In this document: one piece after another, positions 38,230-49,900 of the stretch
Layout: every line of letters starts with the position of its first letter
How positions within the stretch are numbered: position 1 is the stretch's first letter
Origin: Microvelia longipes
Taxonomy: Eukaryota > Arthropoda > Insecta > Hemiptera > Veliidae
DNA: 64,000 nt
Direction: 5' to 3'
Assembly: GCA_018340805.1 (NCBI GenBank)
Contig: JACMZG010000008.1
Location: 30,393,847 to 30,457,846, forward strand
Made by a program: the position numbers and the translations under genes
The notes under the pieces: model-generated
What the model was told of the DNA's origin: nothing
The model's database searches: none
What the model saw: only the letters and a program-made list of their open reading frames with translations

Positions 38230-38560
38230 GTATTAAATTTTAACCCCATTATTAAAATTTAATTTTTGAGGATTTAGCAGAATAGGGTATCCTAGTATGA
38301 AAAATACTTTCGGGCGCACAACTAAACCAAATGTTTAATTTTTGTGCCATGTTTCAACTCTATAGAATAGCAGAGCGAAATTACCTTACAGCGAAAGTTA
38401 TGCGTGACACAGACAGACAAACCGCAAAATAAAAACCGTTTAGAGCGTCATGAAAATGCCCGAAACGGATAATTATGGTGATAAATCGGTTCGGATTTTT
38501 ATGGTGAACACAATACTTTTCTTTATACCGACAGTAGTGGGTAAGGAAAAGTAAAAAAAA
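38230..38560 (+). repeat. 5S-family-related repeat, 3' part
   Basis: It holds CCCGAAACGGATAATTATGG, GGTGAACACAATACTTTTC and GTAGTGGGTAAGGAAAAGTA, colinear with the ends at 6.0 and 55.9 kb. The upstream boundary is set only where similarity fades. Confidence 0.45.
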
Positions 38561-39754
38561 TACATTCTACATTTAAAACCAAATAAAAACGAGGTTAAAT
38601 CATTTCAGCATAAAATAATAAAATTAAATCAACTTTAAAACAATTATAAGTGCATCAAAAAGGAACTATTATATAACATCAATAAAACACTTTTTATAGA
38701 TATTTATTTTATTTATTGAGGTCTATCATAGACTATAATAAAATTTGTAGAAATTTACATGTTCTAACGTTCAACTTAGAGGCATATTAACTCCTGAAGG
38801 TTTTCTAAAAGGTTACTAAAAAGAAATCTTTGGTTTACGTGAAATAAGTTTAGATTATTAGAGGTTATATTTTTATTGCACAAAGTTCCAAAAATAAGAT
38901 GACAAGAATGATTTAAAAATTAATCAGGTAACTAAAAATGTTTCGTTATAATTATCGCTAGAAATGAAGCATTTGTATTCTAGCACTTCCATTCTTAAAC
39001 AGAACAATTTATCCAAATGTAAGACAGTATCGCAATGCAGATAATAAAAGAATGATAAAGAAAATAAATAAAATTAAAAACACATGCTAAAGAGTAAAAA
39101 GTGTTACACATAGACTTTTAAAACACTTGTAGGAGACTTAAATTAAGTTAAATTCTCTGACTTGAAACGAAAACATCTGTTATTTCAGAAACAAAATACT
39201 CAATGTGGAAATAATATAAGAATTAAAAACTCAAATAAGAAAATAAACCATTTACGACGCTTTTATTTCTCTGTTTAAAAACTTTTTAATGTAAACCTTT
39301 TCAAAACAAACATAAGAAAATACTGCAATAAAAGAAAAAGTATTAAAAGTACAAATAAATTAAACACTCAGATATACAAGAATTAGTGTACTGTTTAATT
39401 CAATAAGCCTTTTGCTAATAACATTTAATTGTACAAGAATAAAACATTTTTATAACTAAAACTGCACAAAGAAAATAATATGGTTAAGTACATTAAAAAT
39501 ATATAGTCAAAGATATAAAATGAAGTTAAGGTACACATAGAATTTAAGTTACTGAATTTTACTAATTGTTGACCTTTACAACATTAAGATCATCACTTTT
39601 AACTCAAAATTAACTTAAATAAATTTGTAGCTTTACTATAAATGCATTTAAAACACATCCAGTTAGTAAAGTTTTGATACGTTCATTTTTAGGACAATCG
39701 TTTATAATAAACCAAAAATTTAAATGCAGGCACAATAATAAGATGTATTAAAAA
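38561..39754. other. AT-rich non-coding, presumed intron
   Basis: Nothing supportable. Confidence 0.5.
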
Positions 39755-40140
39755 CAAGATGCTTTCGGTCTCATGGCCGCTACGCAGCGTCAGCGCTGAG
39801 GGCCGCTTCGCAACGTGGTCGTTGTACTATATCAGTTTGTCATATAACAAGCTTATATGCGTAGCATACTGCCACGATGTAAGTAAAGTTTACATATAAT
39901 AGTAAACAAAACGTAAATTATTTACATTATGTTTATATATGTCAATTAATAAAACCGTCAATTAATATTATGATATATTAATAATATATATAATATAATA
40001 TATAATATATATATAATATTATAAGATATTAATAATTAATATTATGCCAATATATATATATATATTATATATCTTAATCAGTGAGTCCTCCCTTAAAAAT
40101 AAAACTACCACCAGTATCCCAACCTCATAAGCTCATTTTT
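39755..40140 (+). repeat. GC-headed interspersed repeat with TA-rich middle
   Basis: The head AAGATGCTTTCGGTCTCATG and GGCCGCTACGCAGCGTCAGC parallels the head at 30.8 kb. The GCATACTGCCACGATGTAAG body matches 13.2 kb. A TA microsatellite with internal inverted symmetry (39964-40075) precedes a C-rich tail with AACCTCATAAGCTC. Confidence 0.5.
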
Positions 40141-41415
40141 TCTTTGAAAATTCGTAATAAGATTTTAAAGCTTTTATCTAAACCAATATTTATGTTGAGT
40201 AAAAGGAAAAAAACGTTAAACAAATAAAATAAAAGAAGAGAAATATGATAGTATACCGAGATATAAAATGAATACAAGTCCCTAGCATAGCTAAGCTAAG
40301 AGCATGAGGTAATTTTTGCCTAAAGAAAAATTAAAACAAGAATGGAGGAGCACGATAAAGATGAGAGTTAAAACTCAAAGAAAAGAAGAGATTATAAGAA
40401 GGTATACATAGGAGAAGCTTAAGATACGAGCAAGAATGAAATTGTTAATATATGACCAAGGCATGTGAGAGGAGAAGAAAAGAACATTAAAGTTAAGATG
40501 AGTTGGAAGAGAAATAAGATAAGAAGAGAAACATCTACACACTGGATGTCTGGTTCTATAAGAATGAGAACCCTTACATGTATTTTCTAAGCATAGAGTT
40601 GTATATATACCGGAGATAAGCTATATATAGGATAGAGAATAAAAAGACTAAGACACACACAGCGTGTCTCGTGTTATGCAAGCAAAGATAGATCCTCTAC
40701 TCGTGTAAAGATGTAAAGTTATGCAATGTCAGGGTCTTCTATACTACATTTACTATATTAGTATGTGTGTGCGGCCTTAGTACCCTAGATATAACCCCAT
40801 TAATCCCTCTCACTGTAGGAGCAGACCTTCCTTTATCCTCGTCTTGCCCTCAGGGGCCGCTTTTATACACGTACTACAACTAAAACACTTCCCTTGTATT
40901 AATTTCCCCCCCAGTCTAAAGCTTATGGGTTTCCTGTATCTCCGGGAGTAAAGGACGGCTTCATCCCAAACCACCTGCCATATAAAGACTTAGATAAAAG
41001 TTCCGTAAAATAGGAGTTAAATTATGTATATGATGTGCTCTTAATTTAATAGCCCTTATTTTCACTTAAGAAGCAAGCTTACAAACCTAATTATAATATT
41101 AATACCTTATTTTTTAATTATTCTTTAAAATATTGCTTTCTATTCATTTACTATTTCCTATATTTATCTACATTTGACATAATGTAAACCGTTATTTATT
41201 AATTTTTACCACTATATTATAGAGTTTAAGTAAAGACATGAAGAAAATAAATACTACATTTCAACTTGACTTTTAAGTTAAAAAAATTCGCTAAAAGCAG
41301 CAAACATTTATTTATAAGCTAAATGAATAAATATTACAGGAACCTTTTACTTCAATTTTAATAATTTTTCAGCCATAACTTGTAATATAATAAATAAATA
41401 AAAAAGATAAAAAAA
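40141..41415. other. Non-coding; purine-rich then pyrimidine-rich at 40.3-40.9 kb
   Basis: GA-rich tracts (40320-40540) give way to C/T-rich sequence (40780-40920), the same asymmetry as in the two GC-enriched islands. Confidence 0.4.
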
Positions 41416-41419
41416 TAAT

Positions 41420-41495
<76 letters not shown>

Positions 41496-41506
41496 ATAAT
41501 ATATAT

Positions 41507-41554
<48 letters not shown>

Positions 41555-41570
41555 ATATATATAATATATG
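41416..41570. repeat. Long interrupted TA microsatellite
   Basis: About 150 bp of TA repeat with regularly placed TAATAT interruptions. Confidence 0.9.
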
Positions 41571-41979
41571 TCAGAACGGGTAAACGGATAATTTCTTTTT
41601 AAATGCAGTTTGTTCCATTTTTATGATGCTTCGGTGAGGTAGAGATAAAGAGTTTCAAGCCGAGAGTAATTATATTCTGTAGTCAGACATTTATATAAAA
41701 TAGAGGGAAAAGTTAAGCCCCTTTGCAATCGCAATAATACGACTTTATAGCGAACAAACACTATTCAAATTTTAATTAAAAATTCATAATGCTTTTCCGA
41801 GAAACGGTTGAAAGAGAAATTAAAGGCATGGGAGAAAAGAATTAAGTGTACAATAAAATAAAAATGTTATACCTCTGCCTTTTTATTTTTTATTCATTTT
41901 TTTATTTAATTTTATAAATATTTTACTAAGAGTAAAGCGTTATCGAAAAAAGTCTAGGGGACCTCATTAGGGATTAAAC

Positions 41980-42310
41980 AGAAATTAAGAAAAAACGTAG
42001 AGAGAAAGAAGGGAATGGGTAATGGGTAGGAGGATAACGGTATAAATTAGGGAGCAGGAAAAATGATATAAAATGGAACGGTTGGGGGTAGGACTCTACG
42101 GCTGAGGGTCTAACAAGGGCGCCGTACGGCGCGGGGAGAGAGACGGCGCCGAACGGCGCATGGCGGGTCGATACAAGGCTGAGGGAGCCACGGCATAGCA
42201 AGGGAGAGGTTCTCTCTCTCTGGGCTAGGGAGGCGATCAATATCCAATAGAGGGCCGGGTCCCTACCCACCCCTCGATCCACCCCCACAACAACCCTAGC
42301 ACACCAAAAC
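41980..42310. promoter_or_regulatory. Promoter-like GC-rich island with CCAAT, GAGA repeats and GGCGCC palindromes
   Basis: This is the most GC-rich stretch of the middle of the window. It contains the perfect palindrome GCGCCGTACGGCGC (42119-42132), a near copy GCGCCGAACGGCGC 27 bases on (42146-42159), GAGAGA and CTCTCTCTCT tracts and a CCAAT motif near 42243. It lies about 5.3 kb upstream of the 36.4 kb exon on the minus strand, a plausible place for an alternative promoter of that gene. A 104-codon minus-strand ORF across it looks like composition bias rather than a protein. Confidence 0.35.
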
Positions 42311-43642
42311 CTTTAATAATTATAAACAACTCTTCCAACCGCCTCCTTCGTCAACGAAAACAATCATATTTTTCCTGACCTAATAGGCTCTATATAATGC
42401 AACAGTAAAAGCGGCATTTTCTTTTCCTTATGCATAATTACTAACTTGACTATGTCTACTTCTAACGCGACTTAGACGGCAAAGGACTAAAGCAAATGAA
42501 CTCTAGACTCTTCTTAGAACTTATTTAAAATTTAAATTTACTCAAAGGAAGAGAAAGTAGAAAAACAAGGTCAGCTTAATGCAATGCAGACGAAAGAAAA
42601 TTGTGCTCCCGAGTAGAACAGCCGGCCATCTACCTTTATCTAACACCTAACATAATACATCAAAACAAAAACATAATTTTTACCAATCAATAAAATACAA
42701 GGTTAAATGATTTATTTCTTTATTGATATACAATTATTTACGGACTTAAACACCATAAACCGCCGCATTGACGTCTTAATACTCATTCCAACCACTGAGG
42801 TGTAATTAATCATTAGCTTTCTTTAACCAAGAAAATATTTATATCCCTCTTCTGTTTTATTCATTGAATAATTAAGCAGCAAAACACGAGATTTTCAATC
42901 ACTATCGAAAACTTTCAAGGAAGTACCCCATCCTTATTCACGAGATCATAACAAATATTCTACCAAAATTTTCATCAACAATCACCAAAAGTCGTGACTT
43001 TTGATTTAGTTCTAACATTAAGTTTTACTTGGCTTCTTCTTAGCAAACAATATGTTTCAATTTGCTTTATTTTGGCAAACTTTAAGTTTTAATTGGCATT
43101 TTCCATTTAAATTCAATTAACAATAACCCTTCAATGGCAAACATACTAATTCTTCATTTTAAGGCTAGTACTGTCTACTTTATAACGGCCCTAAAACATT
43201 TTTCTGTCGGCACTGATACATCTTGAGAGTACCCTAATAATCCTGTTGAAACACAAATAATATAATAATTTTAGGATGAGATTGGGCTCATCAAAATATT
43301 TTATATTTTATCACAACAAATATGTTCATAATTCAATTATTTTAAAGAATATACTTTATTACTAAAATATATGTGTCAAAAAATCAGGGAAGATATCGAT
43401 CAACGTTATCGGAAATAAAAGAAAATTTCAATGGATTTTTGTTTTTTGCTATTATCAAAATTAGGAAAATAGAAATTAATTCTTTCAAACTGCAATAAAT
43501 ATTTATGATGGGAAAAAACAGTCTCAGGAAATGGTGTCAAAAATAAGATTTAGAAAAGTTTATAACAATTTCATATAATAAAAGTTTTAATAATATATTA
43601 ATGGCAACACAGGAAATCAAGACGTAGGATAGAAAAACTATG
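42311..43642. other. AT-rich non-coding upstream of the 42 kb island
   Basis: Nothing supportable beyond a short AAAAGTCGTGACTTTT palindrome near 42986. Confidence 0.5.
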
Positions 43643-44657
43643 GAACGGGGTGCCTCGGAACTTTCCTCACTACATCGCATGTGCTACGTTCATAATCCCT
43701 CGTTCGGATTTGCCTTCCTCGTCCTTTTAATATACAATTCCCCAAAATTATTTAATCATCATTTTTCAATCATTTTATTTAATCATTATTTAATCGTCAT
43801 TGTTTTTAATTCATAAATTAAAAACAATGACTTTAATTCTATAATGTCATAAGCTATAAAATTAAGTTATGGCCATTTCACCCAACACTGTGGGCATCAT
43901 CAGGCTAATAAACTAAACACTACATTAACAACTAAAAATCACAGAAAACAAATAAAGCACATATACATAAGACTAGAATTACACTAGAATGTGTGAATTC
44001 TATAAACTTAAAGTGAGGCTAAGGATAAATTACTAAAATTATACGGCAACGCGTCTACAGACTCACATTGCTTATTATCAGATAGTAATTACATTAGTTT
44101 TATTCCCAGAAATCACCCATCCAGGCACAGACCACATGCTACTTAACTTTTATGACCCAACAAAACCATAAATATACTGGCTGTATTAAAACGAAACTAG
44201 GATATTTATTTATTACGTAAATAAGGGATACAGTTGTAAGAAATTATAGCTTAATTAATTCATTTTCCGATTTTAATACGTTTTTTTAAAAAACTTACAA
44301 CTCATACGATACAAATTAAACTAATATTAATAATGGGATGGAACTTGGCAAAGGTGTTGCTCCTGTATATGACTACATGAGTACCAAATCTCTGACCGCG
44401 TTTAATGAATTTTCGAAATTATGGCAGTTTAATGGATTGCACAGCTAGACCTAAAGATTGATTTTTGTACAATGTTTAAAACTCGAGCACAAATACACAA
44501 GGAAATACGATGATAACAGACACACACACACACATAGGTAAACAACTTTGTAAAAATTATTCAGGGGGTCTTAAAACGTCTGAAACGGATAATTCAGGTA
44601 GTAACCCGATTTACATTATTTTTCTTATATACCTACGGTATAATTGAGGGAAAGTAA
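43643..44657 (+). repeat. 5S-module interspersed repeat with probable internal insertion
   Basis: It starts with GGAACGGGGTGCCTCGGAAC and ends with the terminal hairpin arm GAGGGAAAGTAA. The 5S-derived segment is degenerate but readable at 44107-44153 (ATCACCCATCCAGGCAC and CTACTTAACTTTTATGAC). The stretch between the head and the 5S module (about 43740-44090) is longer than in the copy at 25.1 kb, which suggests an insertion. CA repeats and the GTCTGAAACGGATAATTC motif precede the end, as in the other copies. Confidence 0.62.
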
Positions 44658-45086
44658 CAACACTATTTTATTTAATCTTTAAAACCTTCTGTTAATAATC
44701 GCGTCAAATAAATAATACATTCCACGCTTCTACATACTGAGAATACATGTTAGAGCAGTTGCGTATTATTAATTAACACCATTTAGAGCAAACTAATTAT
44801 TAGTTGTGAACTATATCCATAAAGCCTTCGCTCCCAAAAGATATGGTCACCAAAGAGTGTGACACCATAGATGTGTTCACTTAGGCATAGACACTTTGTG
44901 AAATCACTATTCAAAGAAAAGCGGTTATCACCCGAAAACCAAGCATTTACATGACTAACCGCGAAAGGCAAGTTATATACGCTTAACAAACGTACTTTAT
45001 TACGATAAAACAATAAACTTTAACATTTAACAATAAAATTAGAATTAATCGTAATAATTTAATATTTTTGCACTTCTTTTTTACTT
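44658..45086. other. Non-coding stretch
   Basis: A 76-codon minus ORF (44783-45013) is present, but no domain, splice site or repeat partner supports it. Confidence 0.4.
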
Positions 45087-45215
45087 AATATAGCAGTATG
45101 ACTGTATTCAATTTTACCTTGATCCCGTAACCTTTTTTAATTTATTATAAGTCAAAATTGTAGGTTAATGACGTCACACATATATTACCAAAAAACGAGT
45201 GTTTACACAAATATA
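45087..45215 (+). repeat. Diverged fragment of the 5S-family body next to a TA palindrome
   Basis: GTCAAAATTGTAGGTTAATG followed by ACGTCACACATAT resembles the GTGGGTTAATGACGT segment of the family body at 80-110 and 25650-25680. The rest is too diverged to align by eye. Confidence 0.3.
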
Positions 45216-45222
45216 TATACTT

Positions 45223-45256
45223 AGGTATACCTATATACACACACGTACACAAACAT

Positions 45257-45300
<44 letters not shown>

Positions 45301-45313
45301 TATATATATATAA

Positions 45314-45358
<45 letters not shown>

Positions 45359-45382
45359 TGTGTACGTGTGTGTACTATACCT
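45223..45382. repeat. Palindrome flanking a TA microsatellite
   Basis: ACACACACGTACACAAACAT on the left (ending near 45256) is the exact complement of ATGTTTGTGTACGTGTGTGT on the right (starting near 45354). Outer AGGTATA/TATACCT blocks also pair. The core (45257-45353) is TA repeat with TAATAT interruptions. Confidence 0.75.
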
Positions 45383-46317
45383 ATTATTTATGGCTTACCA
45401 CTGAACCTAACGTATATTAAAATACATATTTATTTAGCAGTCAAAACAGTATACATAATATTTAAAGCCAAAGAAGTTTTAATAAATAGTGAAATAATTT
45501 AGTCAGCTGATGTAGTTATAGGCTGAATCCATGTCCTATCTCTTTCCAATGTAATAATTCTCCTCTCGGCTATATACACTTTCAGTCAATGAATAAATAA
45601 AAAAAAGAACTTCTCAATGGGAAGAGACAGCAAAAACAAGTTTCACTCTCAATATTACACTCCTCTTTTAATATTTTTTCTTTTATTTTTACTCTATCTC
45701 TGTTGCACTTAAAATGTTTAATAAGCGGTCCTTTTTGTCGTTCTTTGTCTAACACCCTATAACACAAATCTTAATGGTATTTCTCTGTTTAGTGCTGTGA
45801 AGGGGAGACGAAAGATCTCCTTTCCGCTACCATATAGCCTTCGTGACTAGGTCATACCCATTAATAATAAGGCTAGAGTTCAAAGCACCGCTCTTAAGAA
45901 TAATATTCCAGTTAATCTGTGACATTAAACCATACATCGAAAAGATACAGATTCAGTTTTTGATCAGTCTCGTCTATTTATGTACCCTAATTAACGAAAC
46001 CCTTTAGCTAAGAATTAAATTACAGGTCTTCTGGGAATACCCGGAATAATAGTCTCAAGGTAAAGGCATCAATTACATAAGTTAATGGACAATAAAGGGA
46101 ACAATGAGTTGGTCCAGGACTGGAAAAAATCAAATCGGCTGAGGTAATGCAGTTAGAAAAAGTGCATTTGATTACAGGTAGGTTGTGATGCAACTAAAGA
46201 ATTCAATATTGCAACATCTAACACTAATAAAATTAAACCTAAGCTTTCTTACGAGATTACAAAACCTATAATTACAATTAAAAGGACTTAAATATTATAC
46301 ATCTTTTTCCTTCTTTT
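45383..46317. other. AT-rich non-coding
   Basis: A small hairpin, GGAGACGAAAGATCTCC, near 45809 is the only structure noted. Confidence 0.5.
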
Positions 46318-46958
46318 TATTTTTCCTTATTTATACCGTACATGTATAAGAAAAGTATCGTATTCGGGATGTCCCCTGAATTATACGATTTAGATGTTTT
46401 AAATGTCTTCTAAGTGGTTTTCACAAAGTTATCGGTTCGTATGTGTGTGTCTGATATCATCGGCTCATGATATCAGACACAGGCTATCATCAGGCTCATG
46501 ATATTATCGGCTGTATGTATGCTAAAGAGTTAAAACATTTTGATCAATTTGAGATTTGGCACGCATGTAGTCATATATAAGTCCAACATATGTGCCAAGT
46601 TTTATCTCATTATCAGCATTAGTTCAATTTCTATCAAAGAACTTAGTACGTTTTTAAAAAATTGTAACAAAATCGGTCAATAATCTAATTGAGTTGAAAT
46701 TAGGAACAAATTTCGGTGTGATTACCGTTATAAATTTACGTTATAAATAAGTACACCGAGCTTCTATACACGGAGTATATCCATGATTTTTGTAAAATCA
46801 TAAAAGTTAAGCAGCATCCAGTGTGGTCAGTGATTCGATGGGTGACCGCGGAAAATAAAATGGTTGTATTAACTACCTGAGGACGAGCGAAGCAGGGAGG
46901 ATAACCGTTGCAAGGCCGATGTGATAAGGAAAAGTTCCGAGGTAGACCGTACCCGATT
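46318..46958 (-). repeat. 5S-module interspersed repeat, inverted copy with best-preserved 5S segment
   Basis: Read on the + strand, it starts with the terminal hairpin (46320-46356) and ends with GAAAAGTTCCGAGG and the head complement. At 46802-46857 the + strand carries AAAAGTTAAGCAGCATCC and then GATTCGATGGGTGACCGC. These are colinear with the 5S rRNA internal control region: box A (AAGTTAAGCA) and box C (GGATGGGTGACCGC). This is the clearest evidence that the family captured 5S sequence. A local palindromic tract around 46440-46510 interrupts the body. Confidence 0.68.
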
Positions 46959-49900
46959 ATCTCTTTTTATAAGATTTATGAATAACATATGAGGATCGTC
47001 TCCAATGCGATAAATATGCAACTTTCGTAAGTTTAAGCAAAAAAGAAAAAAAAGAAAACAGGTGATTTTGTTATAATGTCAAGGGGATTAAAAACGGGGA
47101 GTCAGTGACCCGTGCAAGACAAGGCTGCATTTATTTTAGAATCACTGTATCAGTGTGTAGGCATTGTAAGTAAAGAGATGCTGCTCTGCTCAATAAACAA
47201 ACAAAAGAAAGAAAAGGACTGGGTTAGCAGGTCAATGTACCCAAGAGATTCCTTGTTCTTGGTCAAGAAATACTAAAGATAATGTTACAGCTTTTTTTAA
47301 TCTTGAGCTACTTATTCTTAAATAGATGTTTTGTTAAGAGGGAAAGGTTTACAATAACGAGCTGTGTGACACGTACCATGCGTCACAAGTTGACACCTCC
47401 TAGCCAAAACAGTTCATCTTTTACTTTTAACCTTCAAGTATTATTTATGCGGCTAAATTCAATAACTTATGTAATGATGTATTATACAAGCAAGTAGATA
47501 TAATTCTCATCTGATATCAAATATTCGACACACTTCATAATTACTGCTACCTCATGTACGTATTTACAATAGAATTGTTAATTAAAATTGTTATGTATTG
47601 CCATGTAAAGCACAAGACTCATATGACTGACTCACTTTAAGCGCATAACAATAATAACATCAGTCATAAGCAAACTTTAGATGCCCCCGAACCTCCATTG
47701 GAGCTAAATGGTACTTGGCGGACCCCTATCCTTCTGGTTACCCCCTCTCCTCTACTAATAAATTTATTCACTTATAGTCATAACTAAACTTCCTGTTTTT
47801 ATCGTTTTGAATTTAGGCTTCCGATGCAGCTATAATTATTTACAGTAAACTCTATTAATATTAGAAATATATATTTTTTTACCATTAAAAACTTGTTTGA
47901 TAATTTCTCGAATCATTCATCCAGCTTAGTTTATAAAAGGGAAGAGAATCGGAGTATTTAATGGAATTTTTAAAGACATTTTTTTAATTTGAGTCATTTC
48001 ATTTCTTTTTGTGGGTGGAGGTTATAGCTTAAAAAGAAAACAGAATTATTCTCTAGACTACATTACGCTGTCTCCATTTTAGTTTTTTTTAGAATGCAAT
48101 TTTTAAGCTCCATTTCAAGTCCAAGTATCATTATCATTGAAGGAAAACCATTTACATAACTGCAATAACTTTTTTCTAAATGCGTTTCTTTTTTCAAATG
48201 AAAATGAGCTATGTTAATGTTTAGAAAATACCCGGAGCCAAGAATAATTTGTCAGGTAAGGCTTAAAAAAATAGAAAGGAGCAAACGGAGCGTATAAACA
48301 GTGGAGGGATGAGGTCCCTTTTTGCAGTTAAGGAGTTTCTTTCACTATTCAGACTATTTTACGAACGAAAAGGTAGGAAAAAAGAGAGGGGTTCCTAAAT
48401 AGGAGTTCAACATTCAAACTTAGGAAAGAAACAGCAAAAAAAACAGGAGGTATAAATTTCTAAAGGATTATGCAAATGGAAGAGAGAAGAAGAACACAAA
48501 GTAAAAACAGAGAAAGAAGCAAGACATGTTGACAAAGTAGTATAAAAAAACAATAACGACACCGTTGCGATGTAGCAAGAAAAGGGCTGGTAATTTAAAT
48601 TAAAATTAATTAGAATAGAACTATAAGAATTGAAGTAAAGGAAACGAGAAGATAAAAACAGGGTTTTGAAACAATACAAGAAAAGGTGGAGGGATGCGTC
48701 AGGTGGTAGAAGAAACACCGGCTGTTTTGGACAGGTGTGGCAACTCCAGGTGAAGCCTTCACAAGCAAATTTCCTCAAAGTATACATAACTATTCCGTCA
48801 TGTCAATAAAAACATAAAATGGCCGTGCAATAAATAAATTAGGAAAAGCTATTATTATGAAGAGTACGAAAAAATAAAATAAAGTACATGTAGACAGAAA
48901 AAGTCGCTAGAAGTTCAAATCTTTACGTATAACTCTATTCATATTTTGAACTCAATCTGGAATTCTACATAACTAAGTTAAATATGTAATCACATAATAA
49001 CAAAAATAATATTTACAAACAGTTTTTATAAAACATATTACTTTATATTACTACATACACGTACATATTATAACAAGAAATCATAAACAACAAATGTCAA
49101 AGCAAAAAAAAAACAAATAGAATCAAATAAAATTTTAACTTGTAAAATTGTAATTAAAAAAAATCGATTTACTTATTTTTAATTAAAAATTTAAATTCCA
49201 ATCAATTAAGATACCATCTCAATATAAGTTCGGTAATAAAAAATCAAAGAAAAATAATTAAATCACTACATTATTGTTATTTGCTTTTAATATTACAACA
49301 TTCAACATGTAAAATTGGCAGAGCTCCGAGAAGGAAACAATAGAGACAGAATAACTACTGGCATAATAAATATAGAGTAAAAGCAATTAAGGAAGTAGTG
49401 AGATCACGCTGTTAAAAAAGAAAAACAAATTTATATACTAAAATATTAAAAATACAATAAAATGATTAATTGTAGTAGTGACGTGTAATTGTTATGATTT
49501 TTTACAAATTTAATTTATTATCCATCAATAAAAGACAAATTATTCTGTAAATGTTTATGAATGGATCTTGTTCTTTGTACTTAAAATCATTTTTTGCCAT
49601 AAAAGGGAAAAAGTATAGTAAAATAGAAGCAATAAATAAAGTAATGAATGAGGGCAGACTTAGATTTCGATAAAAAAGGAAAACCTTCCTCTGCGTGACG
49701 AGCGAACCTGGGATAAATCGTGTGGGAAACATAAAGAGTTAAGATATAACTTCAAAATAACTTAAAAACGATTTTATAAGGGGGGTTAGAGGTCACGGTC
49801 TAAGTCTAATAAAGTTGATGGTCTATAAAAAGAACATGTCAAATTCAAAACAAACTCATTAGCTCATTTCCCCAGGAAAATGCGCTTAAATTAACATCGA

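Noticed and set aside
41974..42288. 104-codon minus-strand ORF
   Set aside because: It lies over a GC-rich island with palindromes; the composition follows GGCGCC and CT repeats and no family is recognised.
46802..46857. Functional 5S rRNA gene
   Set aside because: Only the internal control region is recognisable; the flanking thirds of 5S are absent and the segment lies inside a dispersed repeat.
48407..48787. 126-codon minus-strand ORF
   Set aside because: A Phe/Leu/Ser-rich reading of a purine-rich stretch with no domain or splice sites; typical of strand-biased non-coding DNA.
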